Source: Priapulus caudatus
Lineage: Eukaryota; Priapulida; Priapulimorpha; Priapulimorphida; Priapulidae
Assembly: GCF_000485595.1 (NCBI RefSeq)
Contig: NW_014577555.1
Coordinates: forward strand, 2,501 to 24,991
DNA: 22,491 bases
Direction of reading: 5' to 3'
Positions 10,895 through 19,280 of the stretch are shown one piece after another; the first letter of the stretch is position 1; every line of letters starts with the position of its first letter. The position numbers and the translations under genes are program-made. The notes beneath the pieces are model-generated. The model saw only the letters and a program-made list of their open reading frames with translations. It was not told where the DNA came from and ran no database searches.

Positions 10895-10949
10895 ATCAAG
10901 GCCTATAAATAAACCGTTTTTATCATTGTTTATATCTATAGGCCTTGAT
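10895..10949. repeat. 55-bp palindrome (ATCAAGGCCTATA arms)
   Basis: ATCAAGGCCTATAAATAAAC on the left pairs with TATAGGCCTTGAT-ended sequence on the right, around a centre of roughly 15 bp. It starts 7 bp after the palindrome at 10861-10888 and has different arms. Confidence 0.8.
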
Positions 10950-11050
10950 TCATATAATATATATATATATATATATATCTACATATCACATATATACCTA
11001 TATGTATTATATAAATAAACATATACCAGGTACATGATAGGTATATATAT
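10950..11050. repeat. AT-rich microsatellite block
   Basis: (AT)n at ~10954-10978, followed by degenerate ATATA/TACATA sequence to ~11050. It lies between two palindromes. Confidence 0.8.
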
Positions 11051-11064
11051 ATTTCAATGGTTCA

Positions 11065-11154
11065 TATTATCAGTAGTGAATAATAATAGATTATTATAAT
11101 AAATCTATGACCTATTATAATAATATATCTATTATTATTCACTCCTAATATTAT
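11065..11154. repeat. 90-bp inverted repeat, AGGAGT family copy 2
   Basis: The left arm ATATTATCAGTAGTGAATAA… and the complement of the right arm ATAATATTAGGAGTGAATAA… match through GAATAATAATAGAT and TATTATAATA, with a short unpaired centre near 11101-11112. The outer bases recall those of the palindrome at 11965-12026. Confidence 0.75.
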
Positions 11155-11619
11155 AATTATGTAATAAGTGTTGTCCCTGTTACAAGTAACGCTTCCCGTT
11201 CTGCAAAGGATTGGTTCAGTAGAAGAGCAGAGACAGACTAATCCTTACACGGGACTTCCGTGAGCAAAGTAGTTATAAGTTCACTATATTATATATTATA
11301 TACATTTATAGATTATAGATTTATAGATTTATATATAAATCTCAAATATACTTGCGTTTCTCCTTGTATATTTTGATTGTTCAAAGTGCTGCTGTTAGTG
11401 TTATGATTAAGAGTAACGTTGCAAGGACCACAAATAAGTGTGCTCATACTTTGTGTGTCATTAGCGGTTATCTAAATTCTTCAATTCAAAATTCATTGTA
11501 GCAGTATGTATATATAGACAATTACCTAAATAAACACGATGAAAATATAATACAAATAAATTCCTGACACTAGGGTGACTTGGACCCGAGGAGACACTCC
11601 ATAGGAAAGGAACACGAAT

Positions 11620-11945
11620 TTTTGGTCTTTACATTAAAGACCTCTACCATACACTCTGAACACATTTCATAATTTTTCAAGGAGTGCAGAATGGCTTCGC
11701 CTTTGAAATGTTAATTAGATGAAGCATGGTGCTTCATTAATATTTGACTGTGGTAATTAGAATGTAGAATCTAGACAAAGAGCAGCAGCTAATATTGCCT
11801 TGGTGCTGCAGGTGGAAATTATTCATCATCTAATGAGCATAAAATTTAAGAATCAATAAATACACTGACGATTGAAAATGCTAATAAATAGCTGCTTTAT
11901 GATTTTCACTGTTTTGCATTTACTGTTTGGCAGGGTTGTGTGTCA
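11620..11945. promoter_or_regulatory. Candidate cis-regulatory (enhancer-like) block upstream of the LHFPL6-like exon
   Basis: This ~325-bp stretch is complex, AT-leaning and free of microsatellites. It holds two 19-bp palindromes of identical 8-3-8 design, GGTCTTTACATTAAAGACC (11624-11642) and ATGAAGCATGGTGCTTCAT (11718-11736), two TAATTA homeodomain cores (~11711, ~11753), the E-box CAGGTG (~11808), a caudal-like TTTATGA (~11895) and an octamer-like TTTGCATT (~11923). No open frame explains it. It lies ~1.5 kb upstream of the coding exon. Regulatory function is inferred from sequence character only. Confidence 0.4.
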
Positions 11946-11964
11946 TCATATCATGTAATATGCT

Positions 11965-12026
11965 CATATTATCAGGAGTGTATCAATTGTATCAATCAAA
12001 TGTATTGATACACTCCTGATATTATG
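11965..12026. repeat. 62-bp inverted repeat, AGGAGT family copy 3
   Basis: Arms of 23 bp (11965-11987 and 12004-12026) match at all but two positions: CATATTATCAGGAGTGTATC against the complement of GATACACTCCTGATATTATG. The loop is ~16 bp and contains a further ATCAAT repeat. AGGAGTSTATCAAT is shared with the palindrome at 10861-10888. Confidence 0.85.
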
Positions 12027-12059
12027 TGTTAGGGAATTTATATGTAAATTAATTTAACG

Positions 12060-12480
12060 CATTTCTTATTTGATTTTAGGATTAAATGTCCACGAGATGG
12101 CGCGCACATGCCATTCTTTGTTTTCTTAGTTCTTCACGCTTGAAACCTGTTCCGTGGCGGCAACACACGTTCAGGGCCTCATCGCTGGACAGCAACACAC
12201 AATGTTCGCACGCGAGTGTGTTCGTGTTGATCTCTGGCAGTGATTGTCGGCTTGTTTTGTTGTTTGCTGTGGCGATTTTAACTAAATAGTGGTCTGCGTA
12301 CGTTAATGTGCGTTCATGCGACATTGGCAATGACTTTGGTGATGTAGTATGCATGCCGATGGCCGGTAAACGACACAGATGGTCACGGAAAAAGTAAATA
12401 AAGGGATCTACCGCGATCAAGAATCCGATAAGCGGGAGCGTACGTTGACCACTGGTGTGTACGCATATTGACTACTGTGA
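12060..12480. other. Unassigned complex sequence, possible non-coding exon region
   Basis: This stretch is free of simple repeats and is more GC-rich than its surroundings. It lies 0.9-1.3 kb upstream of the LHFPL6-like exon. It has a 112-codon minus-strand frame (12082-12420) and a 67-codon plus-strand frame; neither shows a recognisable domain. It could hold the upstream untranslated exon that the acceptor at 13386 requires, but no clear donor was identified. Confidence 0.25.
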
Positions 12481-12670
12481 TACGAGTTACTCACTATACT
12501 GGTAGTACTAGTAGTACTCGTCGCATTACAGCTTGATCCTACATCGGTCACGTCACTACCATCGATATTGGACTATAAAGTTGCTCTGCGTTACATGTAA
12601 ATTTTCTTAAATGGTAAGTTTTCTTCTTCCGTTTTTGGTTTTGATTTAGGAAAAATATGCATGCCATTGG

Positions 12671-12989
12671 GGTGCAAATTCACTTTAGGCACCTTAGGTA
12701 TCACGAAGTGATGCACAGATTGCTGTGTATCATCAACTGATGCACAGACTTTCCGTATATCAAGGAATGATGCAAAAACCCTAACCTTAACCCTAGCCCT
12801 AACCCTAACCTTAACATACTTCGTGATACATAACTTCATAAGCCTAAGGTTATACTTTATGACTTAGGGTTAGGGTTAGGGTTTTTGCATCATTCTTTGA
12901 TATACGGAAAGTCTGTGCATCAGTTGATGATACACAGAAATCTGTGAATCACTTCGTGATACCTAAGGTGCCTAAAGTGGATTTGCGCC
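12671..12989. mobile_element. Foldback element with telomeric repeats in its inner arms
   Basis: The left arm (12671-~12815) and right arm (~12863-12989) are near-perfect inverted copies over ~115 bp, running from GCAAATYCACTTTAGGCACC to GATGCAAAAACCCTAACC. Each arm contains three ~29-bp subrepeats (left arm starts ~12698, 12727, 12755) built on GTATCA…TGATGCA. The arms end in CCCTAA repeats on the left and TTAGGG repeats on the right, around a loop of ~50 bp. No coding capacity is present. Long inverted repeats made of short tandem subrepeats are typical of FB/Galileo-type foldback elements; assignment to that class is inference. Confidence 0.8.
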
Positions 12990-13358
12990 TTCGATTTGTA
13001 CGTAGGTGGTGATGTACGTACAACCCAACATGAACCGTGTCACTCGATCATTATATCAGCTCCTGATATCAGTGTATCGGCATATTTCAGCAAGTACACG
13101 AACTCATATCGATTCGATTTAACTACAAGAAGCTTCGTTGTCGCGCATTGAATTGCACTAATTAGTTTTGAATTGTCACTAAACTTTTACAGATGTAAAT
13201 ATAATGATGACGAATTTTTTCTAATGATGTTTTATCAATCATTTTACCAAATGAAATGTGCAGCTCTACCCGTGTGGCCCCTCGCTCGGCAACAACAGGG
13301 TTCTCCTATAGAGCCAGTGGGCCACATGGGTAACGATACCCGAAGTGACGACGACATG

Positions 13359-13394
13359 TCCTTTCTTCTCCCGTTCTCTCTCTCAGCTCGTCAG
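13359..13394 (+). promoter_or_regulatory. 3' splice acceptor of the LHFPL6-like exon
   Basis: A polypyrimidine tract (13359-13384) leads to AG at 13385-13386, with a second AG at 13393-13394, 12 and 4 bases before the ATG. The exon therefore probably starts at 13387 or 13395 and carries a very short piece of 5'UTR. This implies an upstream non-coding exon, which I could not place. The open frame continues upstream to an in-frame ATG at 13345, but those codons are the pyrimidine tract itself and do not resemble the family. Confidence 0.75.
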
Positions 13395-13398
13395 CAAC

Positions 13399-13783
13399 AT
13401 GGCAACCACTCTGAGTGGTGCAGGGTTCTTCTGGGCGTTCCTCTCCATGGTGACGGCGACGCTCTGCTGCACAGGGTACTACCTTCCCTACTGGCTGCAC
13501 GGCACGATGCTCAACGCCACGGACGTCTACTTCGGGACGTTCCGCCGCTGCAACTATCCGCGCGTCGACGACGACGGCGCCGTCGTCGTCGTCAACGAGT
13601 GCGGACGCTACACGACGCTCGCCGACGTACCCAGCCTCTCGTGGCAGATCTGCGCCGTCGTCGTCGGTGTCGGCTGCGGACTGCTTCTCCTGGTCGGCTT
13701 CACGGCGATCTTCGCCTGCTGCATCAGCGACGTCGTCAGCAAGGGGGCGGCGCGCGTTGGGGGCGTGCTACAGCTACTCGCAG
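13399..13783 (+). CDS. LHFPL6: LHFPL6-like tetraspan membrane protein, first coding exon (partial)
   Basis: The exon encodes 128 residues plus the first base of a Gly codon. Residues ~8-30 form TM1, starting MATTLSGAGFFWAFLS and followed by YWLHG. Residues ~31-82 form the first extracellular loop, with FGTFRRCNYP (45-54), ECGRY (67-71), Cys51 and Cys68 as the likely disulfide pair, and a glycosylation sequon at N39-A-T. Residues ~83-108 form TM2 (GCGLLLLV, then CCISD). TM3 begins near residue 119. These landmarks match, from memory, the LHFPL6/LHFP branch of the claudin-like LHFPL family better than LHFPL2-5. Vertebrate members are about 200 residues with four TMs, so TM3-TM4 lie on exons not found here. 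The ATG has a good Kozak context (A at -3, G at +4). The molecular role of LHFPL6 is poorly known; relatives act with ion channels or at junctions. Asp57-59 and Val62-65 come from a coding GAC/GTC palindrome. Orthology within the family is inferred. Confidence 0.93.
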
Positions 13784-13789
13784 GTGAGC
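13784..13789 (+). promoter_or_regulatory. 5' splice donor after LHFPL6-like exon (phase 1)
   Basis: CAG|GTGAGC is a strong GT donor. It splits a Gly codon after its first base (phase 1), at the point where homology to the family ends (…LQLLA-G). The residues read after it are Gly-rich intron translation. Confidence 0.85.
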
Positions 13790-14040
13790 GGGGGGGAGGG
13801 GGAGTCTGCTTAAAGGTGTGTGGGGGCGGTCCCTGCTTAAAGGTGTTGGGTGGGGGGTGGCTCTCTGCTTAAAGGTATGGGGTGGGGTCCCTGCTTTAGA
13901 GGTGTGGGATGGCCCGGATGGGGTGATGGGTGTCCCTCCTTAAAGGTGTGGGGTGGGGGTCCCTGATTAAAAGGGGTGGAATAGAGGTGGGGGGTCCCTG
14001 CTTTAAGGGGGAAGCGTCCCCATTTTATTTAAAGGTGGGG
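13784..14040 (+). repeat. G-rich minisatellite starting at the splice donor
   Basis: About seven or eight imperfect units of roughly 26-45 bp share the core CTGCTTAAAGGTGTGGGG. Core starts lie near 13806, 13833, 13865, 13891, 13936, 13963, 13998 and 14025. Many GGG/GGGG runs lie on the sense strand. The array begins with the first intronic bases. Confidence 0.85.
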
Positions 14041-14042
14041 CA

Positions 14043-14320
14043 TCCTTAATTCACAGAACTGGTGTGCTGTAACAGTTAGATGGGTTTCTGTTAGAATGGG
14101 GATTTCAACTTGATGGTGTGGGTGGAGCAGGGTCACCCGGTGGGTGAGGGTCCATGCTTGCAGAGAGCTCTAGTGTGCTGCACAAGTTACTAGGCTGATG
14201 TTGGCATGCTTGCAACAGTTATGTGGTCAAATGGGTATATATGATGGGCTTTTATTTAAATGTCAGAAGGATGTCCCCATTCGCAGAACTGACGTACTGC
14301 ACTGGTTACATGAATTTCTG
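14043..14320 (+). repeat. Diverged tandem repeat, ~107-124 bp period, three units
   Basis: Three related segments begin at about 14043, 14150 and 14274. Each reads TCC-(A/C/T-rich)-CGCAGA…CT…GTGCTGCA…GTTA and continues into GGG/TTTCTG-type sequence. Identity is moderate, so this is an old array. It directly follows the G-rich minisatellite in the same intron. Confidence 0.6.
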
Positions 14321-15591
14321 ATAAGTTTTTATCCAAAGGTGCGGCTTCCCTTATAGATTATTAAAACATTGCTGATCATTAATTTGCCAGCACTATGGCG
14401 CACGTGGCACTTGCCGTTCTCCTGTTTTAATATTGTCGAGCCTGACAGCAGCCATTAGGTAATGAGTAGCGTTAGTGGCGAGTGAAGCTACAAAATTGCG
14501 GAGTTATGGGCTTCTGTGCGGGAAACGAGAGTCATTGGATGAGTCATTGTAAAGAGATGTGTGGAAATAGATCATTGGGCTCTGCGGCAATTAGTGTCTC
14601 AGAAAAAAAACACTTTTTTCCCCCAATGTGAATTATTGCATGACCGCGGATGTGTTATAGTGAATGAAGGTTGGAACACTTTTTGTGCATTTACTCATTT
14701 CTTTTTGCACAACCATACAGCTGCACAGAGCACTGATAGTAATGATGAGTTAACGGGGTGATATACTATGTTTTCGTTCCCGCGGTAGCTGCAGCTGTGT
14801 GTGGGTGGTATACACATAATATTTTTTCTCATAAATTCACGTAACATGTGAGTTTGTACGTACGGTTTAAGTGGTCCACGAAGGGTGTATCAGTGGATTA
14901 CCATTTAAGTTTCTAAAAATGTAGCTGATGTACCAGCTAAATCTCTTTAGTAAAACTCTTTAAAAAAAAACGCCTAAAATTAACATGAACAATAACATCA
15001 GCATTAACGCATAACATTAACAGCTTCCTGAGTTCAGTTGAGAAATCTAGTCGTGTGCATATTTATTACAGAGTTACCCTGAAATTCGAGTAGTCTCAAG
15101 AAAGGCAGATTGGGCAAAGTAACATATTTACCAATTCTGTGTCAGCAGTGCTCAGCGGCTGTGCTAGTAGAGCATATAATATATATAAACTTGTTTGACG
15201 GACTAGTTGGCGATCGTTTGGGGTTTTCCCTTCAAAACGTGTATGAGCGAATGTTTCAGCATTGTCCATCCTTACTTCTATGTTACGAGAGAGCAGAAAT
15301 TTCAAATGAAAAAGTACATCATTACTTGTATATATGGCTACGCAACTGTCTGTACGGTAATGGCATATTTTTTGTTAACGTGCTTCTTAGAAATACACTT
15401 TCTTCGCAGAGCTAATGTCTCTAAGCCAGTACAAACATTGCTTAAACCATAGCTTAAACACACCCATGCGGACATAAACACCGATATCCTAAAAATACAT
15501 TTGCGTGATTCAGCCTCGTACTGGAATAAAATCTACCGTACGTATTTCAAAACACCGCTCGTGGCATCCCAGAAGTTAGTGGGCCACTGAC
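14321..15591. other. Intronic unique sequence, no exon recognised
   Basis: AT-rich and downstream of the LHFPL6-like donor. Frames at 15110-15452 are hydrophobic but match neither the missing LHFPL6 C-terminus nor any family I recognise. Confidence 0.5.
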
Positions 15592-15677
15592 GCACACACA
15601 CAGCGCGCACGCACACACGTACGCATACACACACGAACATGCACGCACACACACGCAGGCATGCACGTACACATACG
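15592..15677 (+). repeat. (CA)n/(CGCA)n microsatellite
   Basis: ACGCACACACACAGCGCGCACGC-type tract. It marks the return of microsatellites after 9.1-15.6 kb. Confidence 0.92.
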
Positions 15678-15956
15678 CTGCGTGTGAAACGCAGTCGAAT
15701 AGAGGAGGAAAAGAGCGTGCCACGAAAGCCAGAGCTGCCATCCTGCCTATTTTGTTACCCGAACCATCGTTGTTTATTCCCTGTTCGTACGTAGACGGGG
15801 GTATTCCATGTGCTGAGATCACAGTGTGCGGTAACTGTATATACCTACAGCCCCGTACAGTCGTGCCTGTGACCCCCGGCCACCGATTTAGCTGCAAATC
15901 CCTCCTACTGCAGATCGTCATGACTGATTTATGACAGGCCCGATAGAGAAATGACG

Positions 15957-16178
15957 GCTGCTGCTGCTGCTGCTGATGATGATGATGATGACGTTACTGC
16001 TGCTGCTGCTGCTGCTACTACTACTAGTACTACTACTGCTGCTGCTGCTACTGCTGCTGCTGCTACTGTTACTCCTCTTCCTGTTGCTGCGGCTGCTGTT
16101 GCTACTACTGCTGATGTTACTGCTGCTGCTGCTGCTGCTGTTGCTGCTGTTACTCACCCTCCTCCTGTTGCTGCTGCT
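15957..16178 (+). repeat. Compound trinucleotide repeat (CTG/GAT/CTA)n
   Basis: Runs of GCT/CTG, then GAT, then CTA, then CTG with TTACTC interruptions, over ~220 bp. All three plus frames are open but give homopolymer-like Ala, Leu or Cys products and have no splice context. Confidence 0.97.
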
Positions 16179-16314
16179 TCATATATACTAAATATTGCGT
16201 AGACGACAGGCAAACCGAGTTTAACAGAGTTTAGGGATATCTGGGTTCATAATAAGGATTGGCTGCGGTGGCTCTATGAGAGAGTTGAGTGAGATGAGAC
16301 CAACGTATTCTAAC

Positions 16315-16349
16315 GTCTCTCCTCTCTCTCTCTCTTGCTCGCTCTCTCT

Positions 16350-16412
<63 letters not shown>

Positions 16413-16425
16413 CCTCAGTGTCTCT
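16315..16425 (+). repeat. (CT)n microsatellite
   Basis: Pure CT over most of 16352-16409, with diverged edges. Confidence 0.97.
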
Positions 16426-16854
16426 CTCGTTTTGCCTATAATATTGCTGCTCCTCTCCGCCATGATCCTGTGCTTTATGTTGTGTCCGCGGTGGTAAGAA
16501 TGAGCGATGTCAGACTTCCGCTATGTTGAATAAGACGACATCGTGCGGGCACAGGACATATTTGTGGTTTTTACCCTTTACCGACAAGCCTGTGTGCTGT
16601 TCATCATCAACAATCGGCTATTATCAGGTTTGGCGTGATAAGACAGCCGGCAAGGCGGAGAGCACAACGAACGCTTCTGGTCAGAAATGACATACTATAG
16701 GGAATTGACACCACAGCGCTTGGTTTCCTACGTCAGGGGCTGAGAAGTGTGACACGTGGCGCTTCTGCCGCCTCGCCGTGTGTTGACTTGTGCGTCAAGT
16801 GTACTAAAGATCAGGCGAGAGTTTTTAGGGAAAGAGCACACGGCAGTCGCTGCG

Positions 16855-16932
16855 GTGAGAGAGAGAGATAGAGAGAGAAAAGAGATGAGAGAGAGAAGAG
16901 AAGAGAGAGAGAGCGCGCCGAGAAGAAAGAGG
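16855..16932 (+). repeat. (GA)n microsatellite
   Basis: GAGAGAGAGATAGAGAGAGAA-type purine tract. Confidence 0.95.
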
Positions 16933-17202
16933 CGGATCGATGGAGAGCGTGTGCGCTTCAGCATGCCTAGATCGCATCAGCAAACATGCTGTACTGGTGC
17001 AACGATCCTCGTATCGAAAAATAAGAACAGTTTATACATAGCGCAGCTTTAGTGCTTGTCATACGTTATTGTGTATGGTCGGAGGAGAGAACATGAAGAG
17101 ATAGACGAGGAGCAGGGAGGGTAGAAAGAACTGGAGGACGCATAGAGGGTATATATGACGAAAAAAGAGGGATATAGTATCATAATACTACGTATAGATA
17201 AC

Positions 17203-17425
17203 TATATATATATATATATAATATACTTATATATGCATAAAGAAAGAGAGAGAGAGAGAGAGAGAGATAGAGAGAGAGAAGACGTAGAGAGAGAGAGAGA
17301 GAGGAAGCGATCGAGAAGAGAGAGAGAGAGAGCGAGAGAGAGAGCAACCGAGAAAGAAAGGCGAGCGAGAGAGAGCGATCGACATAGAAAAAGAGTTAGA
17401 GAGTGAGAGGAGAAGGGAGAGAGAG

Positions 17426-17467
<42 letters not shown>

Positions 17468-17515
17468 GAGAGAGAGAGAGGAGAGAGAGAGAGATGAGAG
17501 AAGAGATAGATGATG
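17203..17515 (+). repeat. (TA)n followed by long (GA)n
   Basis: TA repeat at 17203-17222, then a purine tract from 17239 to ~17515 with CGA and CGAG interruptions, including a pure GA run at ~17430-17466. Confidence 0.97.
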
Positions 17516-17669
17516 AGTAGTAGAGATGGACGTTGATCGTAGAGACACTTTGGATGTGAAGGCATAAATCGGCAGGCACGGATAAACATCGATCGATTTG
17601 GCGCAGGGTAGTACGCTATCTACGTTCATACGTAGAGAACTCACCCAACCAGCTAGTGTAAAAGCAGTA

Positions 17670-17950
17670 CGTTAGGGAGGGGGAGGGGGGATGAGAGTAG
17701 TAAGTAGTAGGGAGTATGTAGTAGGGGCGTAGTAGATGCGGGATACGGTAGATAGGAGGAGATCGAGAAGGGTAGGAAGTAGAAGGAGTGAGTAGGGGGG
17801 TACGAGTAGAGGGAGTTGGTGGACAGGAGTAGTGGGGAGGGAGAGGGTAGTATGTAGGACGAGGGAGCAGTAGGGTGAGTAGAGTAGGGTAGGTAGAACA
17901 GGAGATAGCAGTAGTAGAGAGGGGTGGTAGTAGTAGAAGTGGTAGGGGTG
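17670..17950 (+). repeat. G-rich GTA/AGGG low-complexity region
   Basis: GTAGTAGGGAGTATG, GGAGGGAGAGGGTAG and similar words over ~280 bp with many GGG runs. No fixed period is visible. Confidence 0.85.
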
Positions 17951-18275
17951 CGACGTTGTAGCAGTTCCATATAGTGGTACACGGATACGTGATCTAGGAT
18001 ACAGCGGGTCTTATTGTCAGGTGCCCGACCGCGCGCGCGGTGTGTGTGGTGATTGTATTAGCGCGTGGCGTGTGTGCTGTCGTGGTTGTGTGCACTACCG
18101 TCGTAGCGTGTATGTTTTGTGTGTGATGGGGGGGGGGGCAGTACAAGGAAACAGCCAAGGTATTGCCATTTCTACACGCGGCAGCTATTCTCCTGCTGTC
18201 CTGCGCCATGCCACCTTTCTTTCATTCTTCTCCTGGCAGTAATCAGCCTCAACACGGCTAACAATGGACGGCATT

Positions 18276-18399
18276 GAGAGAGTGGGACGGTGCGAGAGCG
18301 ACGAGAGAGGCGAGAGCGAGGAGAAAAGCGAGAGAGAGAGACCGACGAGAGAGAGACACGACCCGCACGCAGAGCGCAGAGCGAGCGAGAGCAGCGCAC

Positions 18400-18431
<32 letters not shown>

Positions 18432-18442
18432 AAGAGAGCAAA
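18276..18442 (+). repeat. (GA)n/(CGAGAG)n purine tract
   Basis: Diverged at 18276-18400 with GACGAGAG and GAGCGAGAG words, purer at 18400-18442. A G-run at 18128-18138 lies upstream. Confidence 0.95.
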
Positions 18443-18771
18443 CAAATCAAACAATCATCAACATGGTGGTTAGATAGTTGCAAATCAGACACTAGCTGAA
18501 TAAACGCAACGCATTTTAGAACGCTGCGCCATGTCGAGTTATGGAACGTTGAGCATATTATTTTAAAGGAGTTTTTTTTATATAAAAATGCCTAGAGGTT
18601 ATTTATTCTAATGCAGAGCCGCGTTCATAAATGTTTCATTCGTTTTTCGATGCAATGACATGAAATATTAATGTGCATGCAAAATTCGCATGAAATTTTC
18701 TATAGGGTTACAACAAAGCAGGCGCCAGCAGCCTAATATTACGTAAGTTATATTCGTTTGTGCGTCTAGTT
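18443..18771. other. AT-rich complex sequence, no gene
   Basis: Contains related words such as GCATGCAAAATTCGCATGAAA (~18676), reminiscent of octamer sites, but nothing firm. Confidence 0.4.
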
Positions 18772-18775
18772 TTAA

Positions 18776-19280
18776 AGGGGGAGTATGTCGGGCTTGCGAG
18801 CCAACTCGACTGGAAGCAACTGGCTGCAATTCACTGCGACTGCGATAGCATGCTCAAAATATTCCGACGTACTCGCCGTACTACGACGTATACCAGCGTG
18901 CTCTTAACTTGTACAAAGCTTATACAAAGCTTACCCATAACTTATTCGACGTACGCCAGCGTATTCACTAAATTTTTCATACGTCGGTATACGCTGGCTT
19001 TCGTTGGTAAGGTGATAAGGTAACTTTAAGGTGATAAGGTAAGGTGATAAGGTAATAAGGTGATAAGGTAAGGTGATAAGGTAACATTAAGGTGATAAGG
19101 TGATAAGGTACCTTTCGTTGGTAAGGTAAGTCGTCAAGGTGTGACAGGGCCATTAGGTGGGTCGACTGCGACGCGACTGCCTGCGACTGGCCGCCACTAG
19201 TCGCTGCCGATCGCTTCCAGTTGCTCGAAATCCAGTTGCTTCCAGTGGAGTCGGCTCGCAAGCCCGACATAAGCCCCCCT
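18776..19280. mobile_element. 505-bp MITE with ~48-bp terminal inverted repeats and TTAA flanks
   Basis: TTAA at 18772-18775 and 19281-19284 brackets AGGGGGAGTATGTCGGGC… and the complement AGGGGGGCTTATGTCGGGC…. The ends then share CTTGCGAGCC and ACTGGAAGCAACTGG, with only a few differences over ~48 bp. The interior holds three copies of CGTAYRCCAGCGT (one inverted) and an array of GGTGATAA. There is no transposase. TTAA duplication is the piggyBac hallmark, but the termini do not start with CCC as piggyBac's do, so the superfamily is open. Confidence 0.8.
18999..19127 (+). repeat. GGTGATAA tandem array inside the MITE
   Basis: About seven GGTGATAA octamers separated by GGTAA-type spacers. 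The array is bounded on both sides by CTTTCGTTGGTAAGGT (18999-19014 and ~19112-19127). Confidence 0.85.

Noticed and set aside
12082-12420. 112-codon minus-strand open frame
   Set aside because: Composition is not repetitive, but there is no recognisable domain or splice context, and such a length is expected by chance in 22 kb.
13345-13398. Upstream in-frame ATG giving an 18-residue longer N-terminus
   Set aside because: These codons translate the polypyrimidine tract and AG acceptor. Family members begin at MATTL-like sequence and the 13399 ATG has the better context.
13173-13787. 204-codon plus-strand frame over the LHFPL6-like exon
   Set aside because: It is the wrong frame over the real exon; its Arg-rich second half is the shifted reading of GAC/GTC codons.
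15110-15452. Hydrophobic frames as possible missing LHFPL6 exons
   Set aside because: They lack the expected Cys/Trp loop and TM4 pattern, and there is no acceptor in the right phase that I can see.
15951-16202. Poly-Ala/poly-Leu/poly-Ser frames
   Set aside because: All frames are open because the DNA is a compound trinucleotide repeat without stops.
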